From positions 1 through 28,516 of the forward strand of contig JAISXM010000009.1 of assembly GCA_031270515.1 (NCBI GenBank): a DNA stretch of 28,516 nt. Direction: 5' to 3'. The notes under the pieces are model-generated. The model was not told the origin of the DNA, made no database searches, and saw only the letters and a program-made list of their open reading frames with translations. The DNA comes from Holosporales bacterium (GTDB lineage: Bacteria > Pseudomonadota > Alphaproteobacteria > BNTO01). Position numbers and translations under genes: made by a program. This document shows, piece after piece, positions 1-8,531 of the stretch (position 1 is the first letter of the stretch; the number at the start of each line of letters is the position of its first letter).

Positions 1-764
1 TCGGGGTCTTGTTCCGCAATGGAAGACTTCAGCCCATTTATCTGCGCAATACAATCCTTACATTTTTCACGGATGTCGTCGTCGCCAGCTTCTGCATATG
101 CACCGGCATAGATTTTGCGTACCCAGACGTCAACGCCGTCATTCCTCACTATATCACTTAGCGAAACGCAGCAATGATCTGTTTTGTACGATGCTGTGGC
201 TATTTCCACTGCTACATCCTGTGGCAATCGTCGCTCCTCGCGAATACACTGCACTACTTTGGGAGCTAATTTAGACAACTTCTGTTTGAACCATTCAAAC
301 ATACACGACTGGACCATCTTTCTTAATGTAAGAATACTTTCACAATTCTTAATTTCGTAACCGTTCTTTATATTGCGTTCGTGCATATATCTCTCTATCC
401 CGAACCAGCTCTGACCATTCGTCAGCATCGCACTAAATATATTACTAGCCAGAAGCTTTACTTTATGAATAGGATATTGGTTGCACAAGAACAGGTCTAG
501 CTTGTCCAAGAACAGATCTAGGTTGGCTTTAACAGACGGAGATAGCTGTCGAACAGCCACATTTCCGAAGACAATAGGACATTCGAAATATAAACAATAT
601 TCGTCATTATCTGCAGGAATGCAACCGATGGATAGACTTGGAGCACATCTGTCAAGCAAACCGCTTATGTACGGCTGCATATCTACTGTGGTCGCGTTTA
701 AATTTGTATTCAAGCTCGTCAGTATTCCGACAATTAACCATTTGATATTTTTGTTGTATATCAT
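1..764 (-). CDS. Exported Cys-rich module protein, paralog 1 (C-terminus beyond window)
   Basis: An open frame of about 254 codons runs from the ATG at 764 to the window edge without a stop. The start has AAAGAGG five bases upstream. The N-terminus has a short polar stretch then a hydrophobic run (WLIVGIL) ending at NLNA, which reads as a signal peptide. The whole frame aligns with the neighbouring gene at 997-2538: shared motifs include CPIVFGN, QSWFGIERYMHERN and one copy of a Cys-containing module (VVQCIRE, DHCCV, VWVRKIYA, EKCKDCI) at about 24-266. A short in-frame duplication (LDLFL twice) lies near 488-525. I recognise no family. By its export signal and conserved cysteines I infer a disulfide-bonded protein of the periplasm or outside the cell. 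The two genes arose by tandem duplication that included the upstream region. Confidence 0.75.
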   Translation of the reverse strand, partial: MIYNKNIKWLIVGILTSLNTNLNATTVDMQPYISGLLDRCAPSLSIGCIPADNDEYCLYFECPIVFGNVAVRQLSPSVKANLDLFLDKLDLFLCNQYPIHKVKLLASNIFSAMLTNGQSWFGIERYMHERNIKNGYEIKNCESILTLRKMVQSCMFEWFKQKLSKLAPKVVQCIREERRLPQDVAVEIATASYKTDHCCVSLSDIVRNDGVDVWVRKIYAGAYAEAGDDDIREKCKDCIAQINGLKSSIAEQDP

Positions 765-859
765 GCATACCTCTTTGCTTATAGTATCGCCCTCTACTAC
801 AATGATAGCGAGTAATAATACACGATATCAATTGTTTTTTTATTTAGTATATCTTCCTG

Positions 860-918
860 CTGCGAAAGCTGCTTCAGCGCTGCAGGAATCAACGGCTCAA
901 AATGGCTTTCGTAACAGG
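860..918 (-). repeat. Family C repeat, copy C1
   Basis: On the minus strand this reads CTGTTACGAAAGCC, then GCCGTTGATTCCTGCAG, then GAAGCAGCTTTCGCAG. It is closely matched by 19444-19501 on the plus strand and by 932-989 (period 72 bp with this copy). It lies about 95 bp upstream of the start at 764. The outer CGAAAGC and GCTTTCG are complementary, so the RNA could fold. Confidence 0.7.
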
Positions 919-931
919 TTTATTATGCCGA

Positions 932-989
932 CTGCGAAAGCTGCTTCAGCTCCGCAGGAATTCGCGGCCTCCAACGGCTTTCGCGACAG
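932..989 (-). repeat. Family C repeat, copy C2
   Basis: Direct neighbour of C1 with the same ends (GCGAAAGCC and GAAGCAGCTTTCGCAG on the minus strand) but a more divergent middle. It sits immediately after the stop codon of the gene at 997-2538 and could serve as a 3' hairpin for it or as part of the leader of the next gene. Confidence 0.6.
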
Positions 990-996
990 ACATATT

Positions 997-2538
997 TCAT
1001 GGGAGCGCGCCCTCCGAGCATAATTCAGGTGTCAATAATTCAGGTGTCATTTGTAAATACTTATCACCTATATGCTTCCATGCGTGCAGCCACGCCTGAT
1101 TTATTGCTGATTCCGGAATATATATACAGAGATGACGATCTCTCTTCTGCTGATGTGCATACGTCAAATCTGGCGGAAGTGTTGTCGGCAATACGTCTAG
1201 CGACGTATCACCCCATGACAGCTGCACAGCACTGTGTATATCGTCCGGTGCCACTCCTGGCATCAATGAGCACAACGCTAGCTCAAATTCATCACACCAT
1301 TCCGCTTGCCATCCAGGCCGCCATGTCGATGGCACATTAGGCCATTCTTGTTGCGATAGTTGCGGACATTCCTCCAATAAGAACGCTTTCCATACTACCT
1401 CACATGCTTCGTGCGGCATCTCTCTTCCATATACACTGCCAACGTGGATATCACGAGGGAGGAATACGTGTAAAGACTTGCTGTATTTTGCAGCATATAA
1501 AGACTTCAGAGCATTTATCTGCGCAATACAATCCTTACATTTTTCACGTATGTCGTCGTCGCTAGCTTCAGCTTCTGCATCGGCATAGATTTTGTGTACC
1601 CAGACGTCAATGTCGTCATCCCTATTTTCTTGCAGAACGTAGCAATGATCTATTTTGTATAATGCTGTGGCTATTTCCATTGCTTTTTTAGGTGGCAATC
1701 GTCGTCCCTCGCGAATACACTGCACTACTTCGGGAGCGAAGTAAGACGAATGAAGTTTAAAGTTTTTGAATTCTGGATCAGTGAAGAATACTTGTAAATG
1801 ACCTTGCGTTTGTTCAGAAATGGAAGACTTCAGAGTATTTATCTGTTCAATACAATTCTTACATTTTTCAAGTATGTCGTCGTCGCCTGCTTCTGCCTTG
1901 GCATAGATTTCGTGTACCCAGACGCTCGCGTCGTCATTCCTATCGTTTTGCAGAACGCAGCAATGATTTGTTTTGTATGATGTTAGGGCTATATTCTTTG
2001 CTGTGTCAGGTGACAATAGTCGTCCCTCGCGAATACACTGCACTACTTGGGGGGCGAAGAGAGACAATACCCGTTTGAACCATTCGGACATACACAATTG
2101 GACGTGATTTCTTAATATAAGAATACTGTTGCGATACTCACGTTTGTAATTGTGCTTTACATTGCGTTCGTGCATATATCTATCTATCCCGAACCAGCTC
2201 TGATCCTTTTTTAGCATAGCATAAAATATATCACTCGCCAGAAGTCCTACTTCATGATTGGGCAATTTGTCGTGCAAAAACAGGTCTAGATTAGCTTTGA
2301 CCGACGAAGGGAGTAGCTGAACAGCCGCGTTTCCGAATATAATAGGACAGTTTAAATATAAACAATCTTCGTTATAAATTGTGGGAAAATCATAGGGTTT
2401 CCTAAATTGATCAATTCTGTCAAGCAAACCGTATACGTACGGCAGCATATCTTTTAAGGACGCGTTTAAATTTGTATTCAAGCTCATCAGTACTCCGATA
2501 ATTAACCATTTTATATTTCTATTGTGCATTATATACAT
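997..2538 (-). CDS. Exported Cys-rich module protein, paralog 2
   Basis: 513 residues from the ATG at 2538 (CAGG seven bases upstream); an ATG at 2529 is an alternative, and a TTG further upstream at 2580 has less support. The N-terminus carries a hydrophobic segment (WLIIGVLMSL) ending at LNA near residue 26, a probable signal peptide. Residues 161-239 and 267-346 are two copies of one module with conserved VVQCIREGR, a YK..HC.VLQ motif, VWVH.IYA, an acidic DDDI and an EKCK.CI pair of cysteines. The C-terminal 150 residues are Trp-rich and not repeated. The protein ends in a short duplication (TPELLTPEL). The gene is the full-length partner of the truncated copy at 1-764, and diverges from nusA. 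No known family is recognised. Function is unknown; export and cysteine conservation suggest an envelope or secreted protein. Confidence 0.8.
   Translation of the reverse strand: MYIMHNRNIKWLIIGVLMSLNTNLNASLKDMLPYVYGLLDRIDQFRKPYDFPTIYNEDCLYLNCPIIFGNAAVQLLPSSVKANLDLFLHDKLPNHEVGLLASDIFYAMLKKDQSWFGIDRYMHERNVKHNYKREYRNSILILRNHVQLCMSEWFKRVLSLFAPQVVQCIREGRLLSPDTAKNIALTSYKTNHCCVLQNDRNDDASVWVHEIYAKAEAGDDDILEKCKNCIEQINTLKSSISEQTQGHLQVFFTDPEFKNFKLHSSYFAPEVVQCIREGRRLPPKKAMEIATALYKIDHCYVLQENRDDDIDVWVHKIYADAEAEASDDDIREKCKDCIAQINALKSLYAAKYSKSLHVFLPRDIHVGSVYGREMPHEACEVVWKAFLLEECPQLSQQEWPNVPSTWRPGWQAEWCDEFELALCSLMPGVAPDDIHSAVQLSWGDTSLDVLPTTLPPDLTYAHQQKRDRHLCIYIPESAINQAWLHAWKHIGDKYLQMTPELLTPELCSEGALP
1501..2058 (-). 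repeat. Intragenic duplication, about 240-bp module in two copies
   Basis: The stretches 1822-2058 and 1501-1740 encode the same Cys-containing module and remain similar at the DNA level (for example the CGCGAATACACTGCACTAC motif occurs in both). A third copy lies in the paralog at about 24-266. The spacer 1741-1821 is unrelated. The similarity suggests recent duplication or continuing gene conversion. Confidence 0.8.
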
Positions 2539-2626
2539 TTCTTTGCCTGAAGTACTATTCCTTATTACAATGATAGCCAATAATAAGACGCGAAGCCAAT
2601 CGGTTTTTATTTAGTGTATTGCGCCT

Positions 2627-2645
2627 ACTACGAAAGCTGCTTCAA
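2627..2645 (-). repeat. Family C repeat, partial copy C3
   Basis: The minus strand reads GTTGAAGCAGCTTTCGTAG, matching the 3' half of C1, about 90 bp upstream of the start at 2538. The following bases (a CACTAAATAAAAA run) also match the region after C1, so the upstream regions of both paralogs are homologous. Confidence 0.55.
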
Positions 2646-2824
2646 CCTCTCCAAACATCGTTGCCACACAAGGCTTTTCTCCTTCTAAAAACTCCGCTCC
2701 CTCCTCCCAAAAAGCACAAACCTTGTCCCAACGTTGGAAATCGGTTGGATTGTTACAGGAAAAACGCTATAAATGCAAATATGAGACTGAAGTAAAATCG
2801 CTCGATACACAAGAGGACAAGCAG

Positions 2825-4360
2825 TTGAACAAGCATAATACCACGGGCCCTTCTGCGGCGCGGCCTCGTCCGGAGCTGCTCCAAGTTGCAGAAGCCGTAG
2901 CCAGGGAAAAAAATATAGACCGAGAAGAGTCCATTGTCGCAATGGAGAGCGCGATTCAGCGCGCAGCGAAAGCCAAGTACGGCATTGAGCACGATATCCG
3001 CGCCACCATAGACAGAGACACGGGGGAGATCGTTATCTCGCGCGTCGTCACAGTCGTTGATGACGTCGAAAACCCAATGTGCGAAATCTCGCTGGAAGAT
3101 GCGCGCCTGAAGGAGCCGGACGCAGAGGTCGGGTTCGAATTCACAGAGATATTGCCTCCGCTCGCATTCGGACGAAGCGCCGCGCAAGGGTCTCGCCAAG
3201 TTATCATCCAAAAGATACGCGAGGCAGAACGAGTGCGGCAGTTCGATGAATTCTTAGAGCGCAAGGGCGAAATAGTAAATGGCACAGTAAAGCACGTCGA
3301 TCGCAATCAAATAATCGTCGACATTGGAAGTACAGAAGGAGTTATCCACTCTGATAATAATATTCCAAGGCAAGTGTTTAACGTAGGCGAGCGAGTCAAG
3401 GCGTTGCTTGTGGATATTCGGCCGGAGTCGCATGGCCCAATGCTTATATTGTCTAGGACTCACAACGACTTCATTACAAAATTATTCGAGCAAGACGTCA
3501 CCGAAATATACGACGGCCTAATCAAAGTAATGGCGATCGCGCGTGACCCTGGGAGCCGCGCCAAAATGGCGGTTTATTCGCCTGACAACAGGGTCGACCC
3601 AGTCGGGTCTTGTGTTGGCGTGCGCGGAAGTCGCGTGCAGTCCATCATCTCCGAGATTCAGGGGGAGAAGATCGATATCGTGCTGTGGTCATCAGATCCG
3701 GCTACGTATGTGATGAACGCCCTTTCGCTCCAGGATATAAAGCGTGTTGTCATCGACGAGGATGAAGATACAATAGATGTCGTGGTCGCAGACGAATTTC
3801 TTAGCCAGGCGATTGGTCGTCGTGGACAAAATGTCCGACTCGCGTCACAATTGACAGGTTGGAAGATAATGGTAGTGGCGGAAAGCGAAGACACATCCAG
3901 GCGGGCAATAGAGCGGGCATCTCGGATCAAGACGTTGATCGATAGCTTAGGAATAGACGAAATGTTGGCGCAGTTGCTTGTGTCGGAGGGGTTCATATCT
4001 GTGGATGATATTGCTCAGGCAGACGTAAGCGACTTTACATCAATTGAAGGGTTCCAAGAAGACTCGGCGCGTGATTTATGCCAAAAAGCAATTGCTTTTG
4101 TTGAAGAACAAGAAAAGAAGTTCTTTGATAAATGTGAAGAATTAGATATTCGCGATGACTTGTTGACGCTGCCAAATTTGGATATTGGTATGTTTAACAA
4201 GCTTGTCGACAGTGGCATAAGGACGCGTGACGACGTTGCCGATTTGTCTACGGACGAATTGTTAGATATTCTGGGAGAGGAAGCACTTCCACGTAGTAAA
4301 GCTGATGCAGTTATATTGGATGCACGAAAAGAGTGGTTTGACGAAGAGAATGAACAATAG
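2825..4360 (+). CDS. nusA: Transcription termination/antitermination factor NusA
   Basis: NusA binds RNA polymerase and nascent RNA and tunes pausing, termination and antitermination in the cytoplasm. I choose the TTG at 2825 because AGAGGA lies seven bases upstream and the product then starts a few residues before the conserved ELLQVAEAVAREK; no ATG precedes this motif. The frame stays open further upstream to a TTG at 2723, without support. Length 511 is normal for alphaproteobacteria. Domains: N-terminal polymerase-binding domain about 17-140, S1 domain about 148-215 (GTVKHVDRNQIIVDIG), KH1 about 240-305 (DPVGSCVGVRGSRVQ), KH2 about 310-360 (AIGRRGQNVRLASQLTGW), then two acidic helix-hairpin-helix repeats to the end. 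It heads the nusA-infB operon. The usual upstream rimP is absent; a divergent exported-protein gene lies there instead. Confidence 0.96.
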   Translation: MNKHNTTGPSAARPRPELLQVAEAVAREKNIDREESIVAMESAIQRAAKAKYGIEHDIRATIDRDTGEIVISRVVTVVDDVENPMCEISLEDARLKEPDAEVGFEFTEILPPLAFGRSAAQGSRQVIIQKIREAERVRQFDEFLERKGEIVNGTVKHVDRNQIIVDIGSTEGVIHSDNNIPRQVFNVGERVKALLVDIRPESHGPMLILSRTHNDFITKLFEQDVTEIYDGLIKVMAIARDPGSRAKMAVYSPDNRVDPVGSCVGVRGSRVQSIISEIQGEKIDIVLWSSDPATYVMNALSLQDIKRVVIDEDEDTIDVVVADEFLSQAIGRRGQNVRLASQLTGWKIMVVAESEDTSRRAIERASRIKTLIDSLGIDEMLAQLLVSEGFISVDDIAQADVSDFTSIEGFQEDSARDLCQKAIAFVEEQEKKFFDKCEELDIRDDLLTLPNLDIGMFNKLVDSGIRTRDDVADLSTDELLDILGEEALPRSKADAVILDARKEWFDEENEQ

Positions 4361-4532
4361 TTGGCACAATAATTTGAACAATAATTGTTTGGCCTGTATG
4401 CCTTCTCATGAAAGCAAGCTGCGTACTTTTGTACGTGAGTGGCGTCCCACAGAGGTTCAAAGGACTTTCGCAGTGAACCGTAAGTGGCATCCGACAAAGA
4501 TCATGCAGGCAGTATCTAAGATTTGCGACTGA
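4350..4532 (+). CDS. Doubtful 60-residue ORF in the ylxR position
   Basis: An ATG overlapping the end of nusA by 11 bp opens a 60-codon frame ending before infB. The product is polar and basic (KLRTFVREWRP, FAVNRKWHPTK). In many bacteria a small RNA-binding DUF448/YlxR protein is encoded between nusA and infB, but I cannot see the signature of that family, and the start has no well-spaced ribosome binding site. It may be a decayed remnant, an unrelated short gene or non-coding leader of infB. Only position and overlap support it. Confidence 0.3.
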   Translation: MNNSWHNNLNNNCLACMPSHESKLRTFVREWRPTEVQRTFAVNRKWHPTKIMQAVSKICD

Positions 4533-4566
4533 GTATTACCAGGAAAAGAAGGGCCGTTAAGTTTAT

Positions 4567-7500
4567 ATGTCAGATAACAGTAGAAGTAGACCGGAAAGGA
4601 GATCATCATCTGCGCCACATCGCGATGGTCACGGAGGAAGCGTCACCGTAGAGGTCCGCAGAAAGAAAGGGAGCTTACTCGATCGCAAGAAAGCACTACA
4701 AGAACAAGGAGGCAAGCTCGGTGAGGGCGCGCGTGATCCTGAATTGCCGGGGAGCTTGAGCTCCGCAGAGGTGACTACCCGCATTGAGGCGCTGCGTCAG
4801 GCATCGAGGCAGGACGCTCCAGTTAAGAGAATTCCGGATAGAGTGCGAACGCAGGCCGCAAAGTCTGAGGACGGGGCGCCGCATGGGGACGACGCAACCG
4901 AGCCGCATGGGGGTGGTGACGCAACAGATGCGCATGGCGGGATTGATACGCATGGTGGTACAGATGCGTATGGTGGTGTTGCTCAATCACACGAAGACGG
5001 CGTGGTGGACGCGGCGAGTGGCGGAAGTGGTCGCGTAGCCAAGAAAGCATCAACTAAAAGAGCGAAAAACGCATTAGCGGAAGATCACGCTGACAGAGGC
5101 GCGCCGGCTGATATGGCTGGATACGCAGCAGGTGAGCTGGGTGAGCTGGCTGAGCTGGGTGAGCCAAGGGGGGCGGCGCCCGCGGGCGATTCTCCGCAAG
5201 CGCAGGCGTCCTCAGAGTCGACGGGCAACGCGCGTCTTAATTCAACCGATCAAGCAGGCCGAGCCCATGTGGACGAAGCGGATCGTTCTGCGCCAGAGCA
5301 TTCTTCTGAACGTGGCGGATATTCGTCTCGCTATGACAGAAATATGAGAACGGAACATTTTTCTGAACGTGGTGAAGATTCGTCTCGGTATGACAGAAAT
5401 ATAAAAAGAGATGCTTCGCATGGTGAGGGGGATGCGCGAGGTTACAGTCGAGGCGGCAGAGATGCTTCGCGGAGTTATAGTCGAGACGGCGGAGGCGCCT
5501 CAGGCGCGTCGGATCGCGGCGGAACGTATAGCAGAGGTGCTTCAGGTGGCGATGGCAGAGGCTATGCCGATCGCGGTGGCTCGCGAAGTTACGGCGGAGG
5601 CGCTTCAGGCGGCGGTGGGTCGCGAGATTACAATAGAGGAGCTTCTGATCACGGTGGTGCTGGTGGCGATGGCAGAGGTTATGCCGATCGCGGTGGCTCG
5701 CGAAGTTACGGAGGAGGCGCTTCAGGCAGCGGTGGATCCCGGGATTACAATAGAGGTGCTTCGGATCGCGGTGGTGCTGGTGGCGATGGCAGAGGCTATT
5801 CAGATCGTGGTGGCTCGCGAAGTTATGGCGGTGGTGCTGGTGGCGATGGCAGAGGCTATGCAGATCGCGGAGGCTCGCGAGGATACGGTGGAGGAGCCTC
5901 AGGCTCAGGAGCCTCAGGCTCAGGCTCAGGCTCAGGCTCCTCAGGCTATTCGGATCGCTCCCGAGACGGCAGGGACCGCAACGACGGCCCGCGCCAAGGT
6001 TATCGTCCCGGCGCAGGCGACCAATCAGCCCCCAAGGACGAACGCATCGTTCCTGTCATTTTGCGGGCGGCAAGCTACGGCCCCAGCGCCAGGCAGCAAG
6101 CAAAAGAGCGAGACGCCAGGGACAGCCAGGCCGCAGAACTCGCGCGCCGGAAGGAATCCGAGGGATCGTCCGCGTCTTCTGGGCGCCCGCCTCGGCGTCC
6201 GGAACGTCCGCGCTCCCCATTGCCATATGAGTCGAGTGTCGTTGCAAACCCAGACGCGCCCAGAGTCGAGCGCCCAACAAAGCGGCGTGGAACAAGCGAT
6301 ACCGAATCGTCTGATCGCAAAAATGCACGCAAGTCAACGCTGGAAATTCCGAAGAGGTTGTCTCGGCATGTGCTAACGCGCGTCATGGATGATGAGGAGG
6401 AAACGCGCGTTCGTTCTGTCGCATCTTATCGACGAGCCCAAAAGAAGCGCTTCGGCCCCAAAACTGAGCCAACGAAGGTGGTCCGAGACGTTGTGATTCC
6501 TGATACAATCACGGTGAGCGACCTGTCCAACCGTATGGCCGTCAGCAGCGCGTTGGTGATCAAGTCATTGATGAAGCTTGGGACGTTAGCCTCAATCAAC
6601 CAGGTGATCGACGGAGACACAGCAGAGCTAATTTGCGTAGAGTTTGGACATCGTCCTAAGCGTACATCAATTGACGACATCGAAATCGGATTAAGGCGAG
6701 TGGCAAGCGAGCCCGACAACCTGCAGGTGCGTCCGCCCGTAATCACGGTCATGGGGCACGTCGACCATGGAAAGACGTCCCTGCTGGATGCGCTGCGCCG
6801 GACAAACGTTACCGCAACGGAGTTTGGCGGCATTACTCAAAAGATTGGGGCATATCAAATCGTTACTCCATATTCCGATGGCAAAATTACCTTCTTTGAC
6901 ACCCCAGGGCACGCGGCCTTCAGTGAAATGCGCGCTCGAGGAGCAAATGTTACAGACATCGTCGTGTTAGTAGTCGCGGCGGATGACGGCATTAACGCAC
7001 AGACGCTTGAGGCGATTTCGCACGCCAAGGCTGCGCATGCGCCAATCATCGTGGCAATAAATAAAATAGATAAGCCTAATGCGGATCCACAAAAAGTAAA
7101 GAATGAATTGTTGAACCATGACGTCGTGCTTGAAGACTTTGGTGGCGACATTATGTCCGTTGAAATATCCGCAAAGTTAGGAACGAATTTAGATAAACTC
7201 ATCGAAACCATATCGCTCCAGTCCGAGCTGCTTGAGCTAAGGGCTGACCCATCTGGCCTTGCAGAGGGAACCATCGTGGAGGCGTCCATAGAGCGAGGAC
7301 GTGGAATTGTCGCCACAGTATTGATACAACAAGGTACCCTGCGTTGTGGGGATATATTTGTCGCGGGGGCGGAATTTGGACGCGTAAAAGTCATGCAGAA
7401 TCACTTGGGGCAGCAAGTCACAGAAGCTGGGCCGTCGTGTCCAGTCGAGGTGCTCGGGTTTAACGGATCGCCTATGGCTGGGGACGAATTTTTGGTTGTC

Positions 7501-8238
7501 GATTCCGAGCAAAAAGCCCGTGAAGTCGCAGACCACCGCCGCCAGGTGCGCAGGGAAAAGGAAGCCTTGGCAATGAACAAGAACTCAATCGAGAGCATGA
7601 TGAGCCAGATTGCGTCCGGAGAGAAGAAAACGCTAAACATCATTATTAAAGCAGACACACAAGGGTCGCTTGAGGCAATTGAGTCAAATATAAGCAAGTT
7701 GTCCGTAAGCGGCGTTTCTTCGCAGGTTGTGCATGGTGCCATTGGGGACATCAACGAAACGGATGTCATGTTGGCGAAAACATCCAACGCGTGCATTATT
7801 GGGTTTTGTGTAAAGGCGACTCCGCAAGCGAGGTTGTTAGCAAGTAAAACGGATATAGTGATTAGTTATTTCACTATTATCTACGAAATTTTAGAGAAAA
7901 TAAACAATATGTTGAAGGGGCAACTCGCGCCTACGCTGGAGGAGCGCGTGCTTGGGCGAGCGGATTTGCGCGTCGTGTTTACGAAGGGCAAGTACATCAA
8001 GATTGCGGGATGTTATGTGCTGAGCGGGCTGATTCGTCGCTCGAACTCGCAGATAAGGGTGCTGCGAGGGAATGATGTGGTGTTCACGGGCAAGATCGAC
8101 ACAATGAAGCATGAGAAGGACGATATTAAAGACGCGAAAGAAGGGCACGAGTGCGGGATCATCTTGGATGGATTTAACGATATCGAAAAGGGCGATATTC
8201 TGGAGTGCTTTGAAATCGTGGAGGTTCGCGAGTCGTAG
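4567..8238 (+). CDS. infB: Translation initiation factor IF-2 with long Gly/Arg/Ser-rich N-terminus
   Basis: IF2 is the GTPase that brings initiator tRNA to the 30S subunit and promotes 50S joining. At 1223 residues it is far longer than most (usually 850-1000). The start (SVTVEVRRKKG near residue 25) resembles other alphaproteobacterial IF2. Residues about 95-560 are low complexity: Gly/Asp/His/Ser-rich, then repeats of a GGDGRGYADRGGSRSYGGGA type. The IF2_N domain lies at about 643-700 (VIPDTITVSDLSNRMAV). The G domain has GHVDHGKT at 730-737, DTPGHAAF at 778-785, NKID at 832-835 and an SAK motif after it. Domains II, III and the C-terminal tRNA-binding domain follow and look complete. It lies 206 bp after nusA, presumably in the same operon. 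rbfA and truB, which often follow, are missing. Confidence 0.97.
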   Translation: MSDNSRSRPERRSSSAPHRDGHGGSVTVEVRRKKGSLLDRKKALQEQGGKLGEGARDPELPGSLSSAEVTTRIEALRQASRQDAPVKRIPDRVRTQAAKSEDGAPHGDDATEPHGGGDATDAHGGIDTHGGTDAYGGVAQSHEDGVVDAASGGSGRVAKKASTKRAKNALAEDHADRGAPADMAGYAAGELGELAELGEPRGAAPAGDSPQAQASSESTGNARLNSTDQAGRAHVDEADRSAPEHSSERGGYSSRYDRNMRTEHFSERGEDSSRYDRNIKRDASHGEGDARGYSRGGRDASRSYSRDGGGASGASDRGGTYSRGASGGDGRGYADRGGSRSYGGGASGGGGSRDYNRGASDHGGAGGDGRGYADRGGSRSYGGGASGSGGSRDYNRGASDRGGAGGDGRGYSDRGGSRSYGGGAGGDGRGYADRGGSRGYGGGASGSGASGSGSGSGSSGYSDRSRDGRDRNDGPRQGYRPGAGDQSAPKDERIVPVILRAASYGPSARQQAKERDARDSQAAELARRKESEGSSASSGRPPRRPERPRSPLPYESSVVANPDAPRVERPTKRRGTSDTESSDRKNARKSTLEIPKRLSRHVLTRVMDDEEETRVRSVASYRRAQKKRFGPKTEPTKVVRDVVIPDTITVSDLSNRMAVSSALVIKSLMKLGTLASINQVIDGDTAELICVEFGHRPKRTSIDDIEIGLRRVASEPDNLQVRPPVITVMGHVDHGKTSLLDALRRTNVTATEFGGITQKIGAYQIVTPYSDGKITFFDTPGHAAFSEMRARGANVTDIVVLVVAADDGINAQTLEAISHAKAAHAPIIVAINKIDKPNADPQKVKNELLNHDVVLEDFGGDIMSVEISAKLGTNLDKLIETISLQSELLELRADPSGLAEGTIVEASIERGRGIVATVLIQQGTLRCGDIFVAGAEFGRVKVMQNHLGQQVTEAGPSCPVEVLGFNGSPMAGDEFLVVDSEQKAREVADHRRQVRREKEALAMNKNSIESMMSQIASGEKKTLNIIIKADTQGSLEAIESNISKLSVSGVSSQVVHGAIGDINETDVMLAKTSNACIIGFCVKATPQARLLASKTDIVISYFTIIYEILEKINNMLKGQLAPTLEERVLGRADLRVVFTKGKYIKIAGCYVLSGLIRRSNSQIRVLRGNDVVFTGKIDTMKHEKDDIKDAKEGHECGIILDGFNDIEKGDILECFEIVEVRES
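5545..5945 (+). repeat. 117-bp tandem repeats inside infB
   Basis: Two full 39-residue units at 5545-5661 and 5662-5778, a 20-residue partial unit at 5779-5838 and a diverging unit from 5839, followed by a GGCTCA hexamer run (Ser-Gly) to about 5945. All copies stay in frame. The unit is rich in Arg-Gly and Tyr, as in disordered RNA-binding tails. Confidence 0.9.
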
Positions 8239-8372
8239 ACGGGGGGCAGGTTGCGGGAAGCGAGGAGCGGGGGCAGCAGGAGCAGGAAGCGAGGCGCGGC
8301 AGGGAGCAGCAGCAGGGACTCTGTGTGCAGGGAGATCGCAGGCCGCCGCCCGCAGGGGCAAGGGCAGGGGGG
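8239..8372 (+). other. G-rich intergenic tract after infB
   Basis: The plus strand is strongly purine-rich with many runs of three to six G, ending in GGGGCAAGGGCAGGGGGG. There is no ORF of its own and no clear terminator. Closely spaced G-runs could form a quadruplex. It may be decayed coding sequence from the lost downstream part of the operon; nothing in it allows that to be tested by eye. Confidence 0.5.
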
Positions 8373-8429
8373 CATTGTGAGTTTTTAGAACTGCAGTGCC
8401 GCGAAAAAACTAGCTTTTCATCGATAAGG
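8373..8429 (+). repeat. Family E repeat, copy E1
   Basis: Begins CATTGTGA and ends with AGCTTTTCATCGATAAGG. It aligns over its full length with 26961-27016 (CATTGTGAAT to TTTTTCATCAACAAGG). The two copies share both ends and a central CGCGAAA. Confidence 0.6.
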
Positions 8430-8513
8430 TTTTTGCCCATGGGACAGCGACAAGATTTTTGCCCCATGGGTATCGCGATAAGGTTTTTGCCCATGGGTAT
8501 CGCGACAATCTTT
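8421..8513 (+). repeat. Tandem repeat with CCCATGGG palindromes
   Basis: Three imperfect units of about 27-31 bp, each with a T-run, a GCCCATGGG palindrome and a CGCGA motif, followed by a truncated fourth. It lies between the convergent ends of infB and ctrA. Confidence 0.75.
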
Positions 8514-8531
8514 TTGTGTTTGTGTCTGAAA

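Noticed and set aside
860..989. Two-copy repeat considered as a CRISPR remnant
   Set aside because: The units are joined without uniform spacers and recur as single copies elsewhere; no cas gene is present.
481..1023. 180-codon plus-strand frame
   Set aside because: It is antisense to the first Cys-module paralog and runs through the family C repeats.
5411..6376. 321-codon frame inside infB
   Set aside because: It is a shifted reading of the GC-rich repeat region of infB and has no independent start signal.
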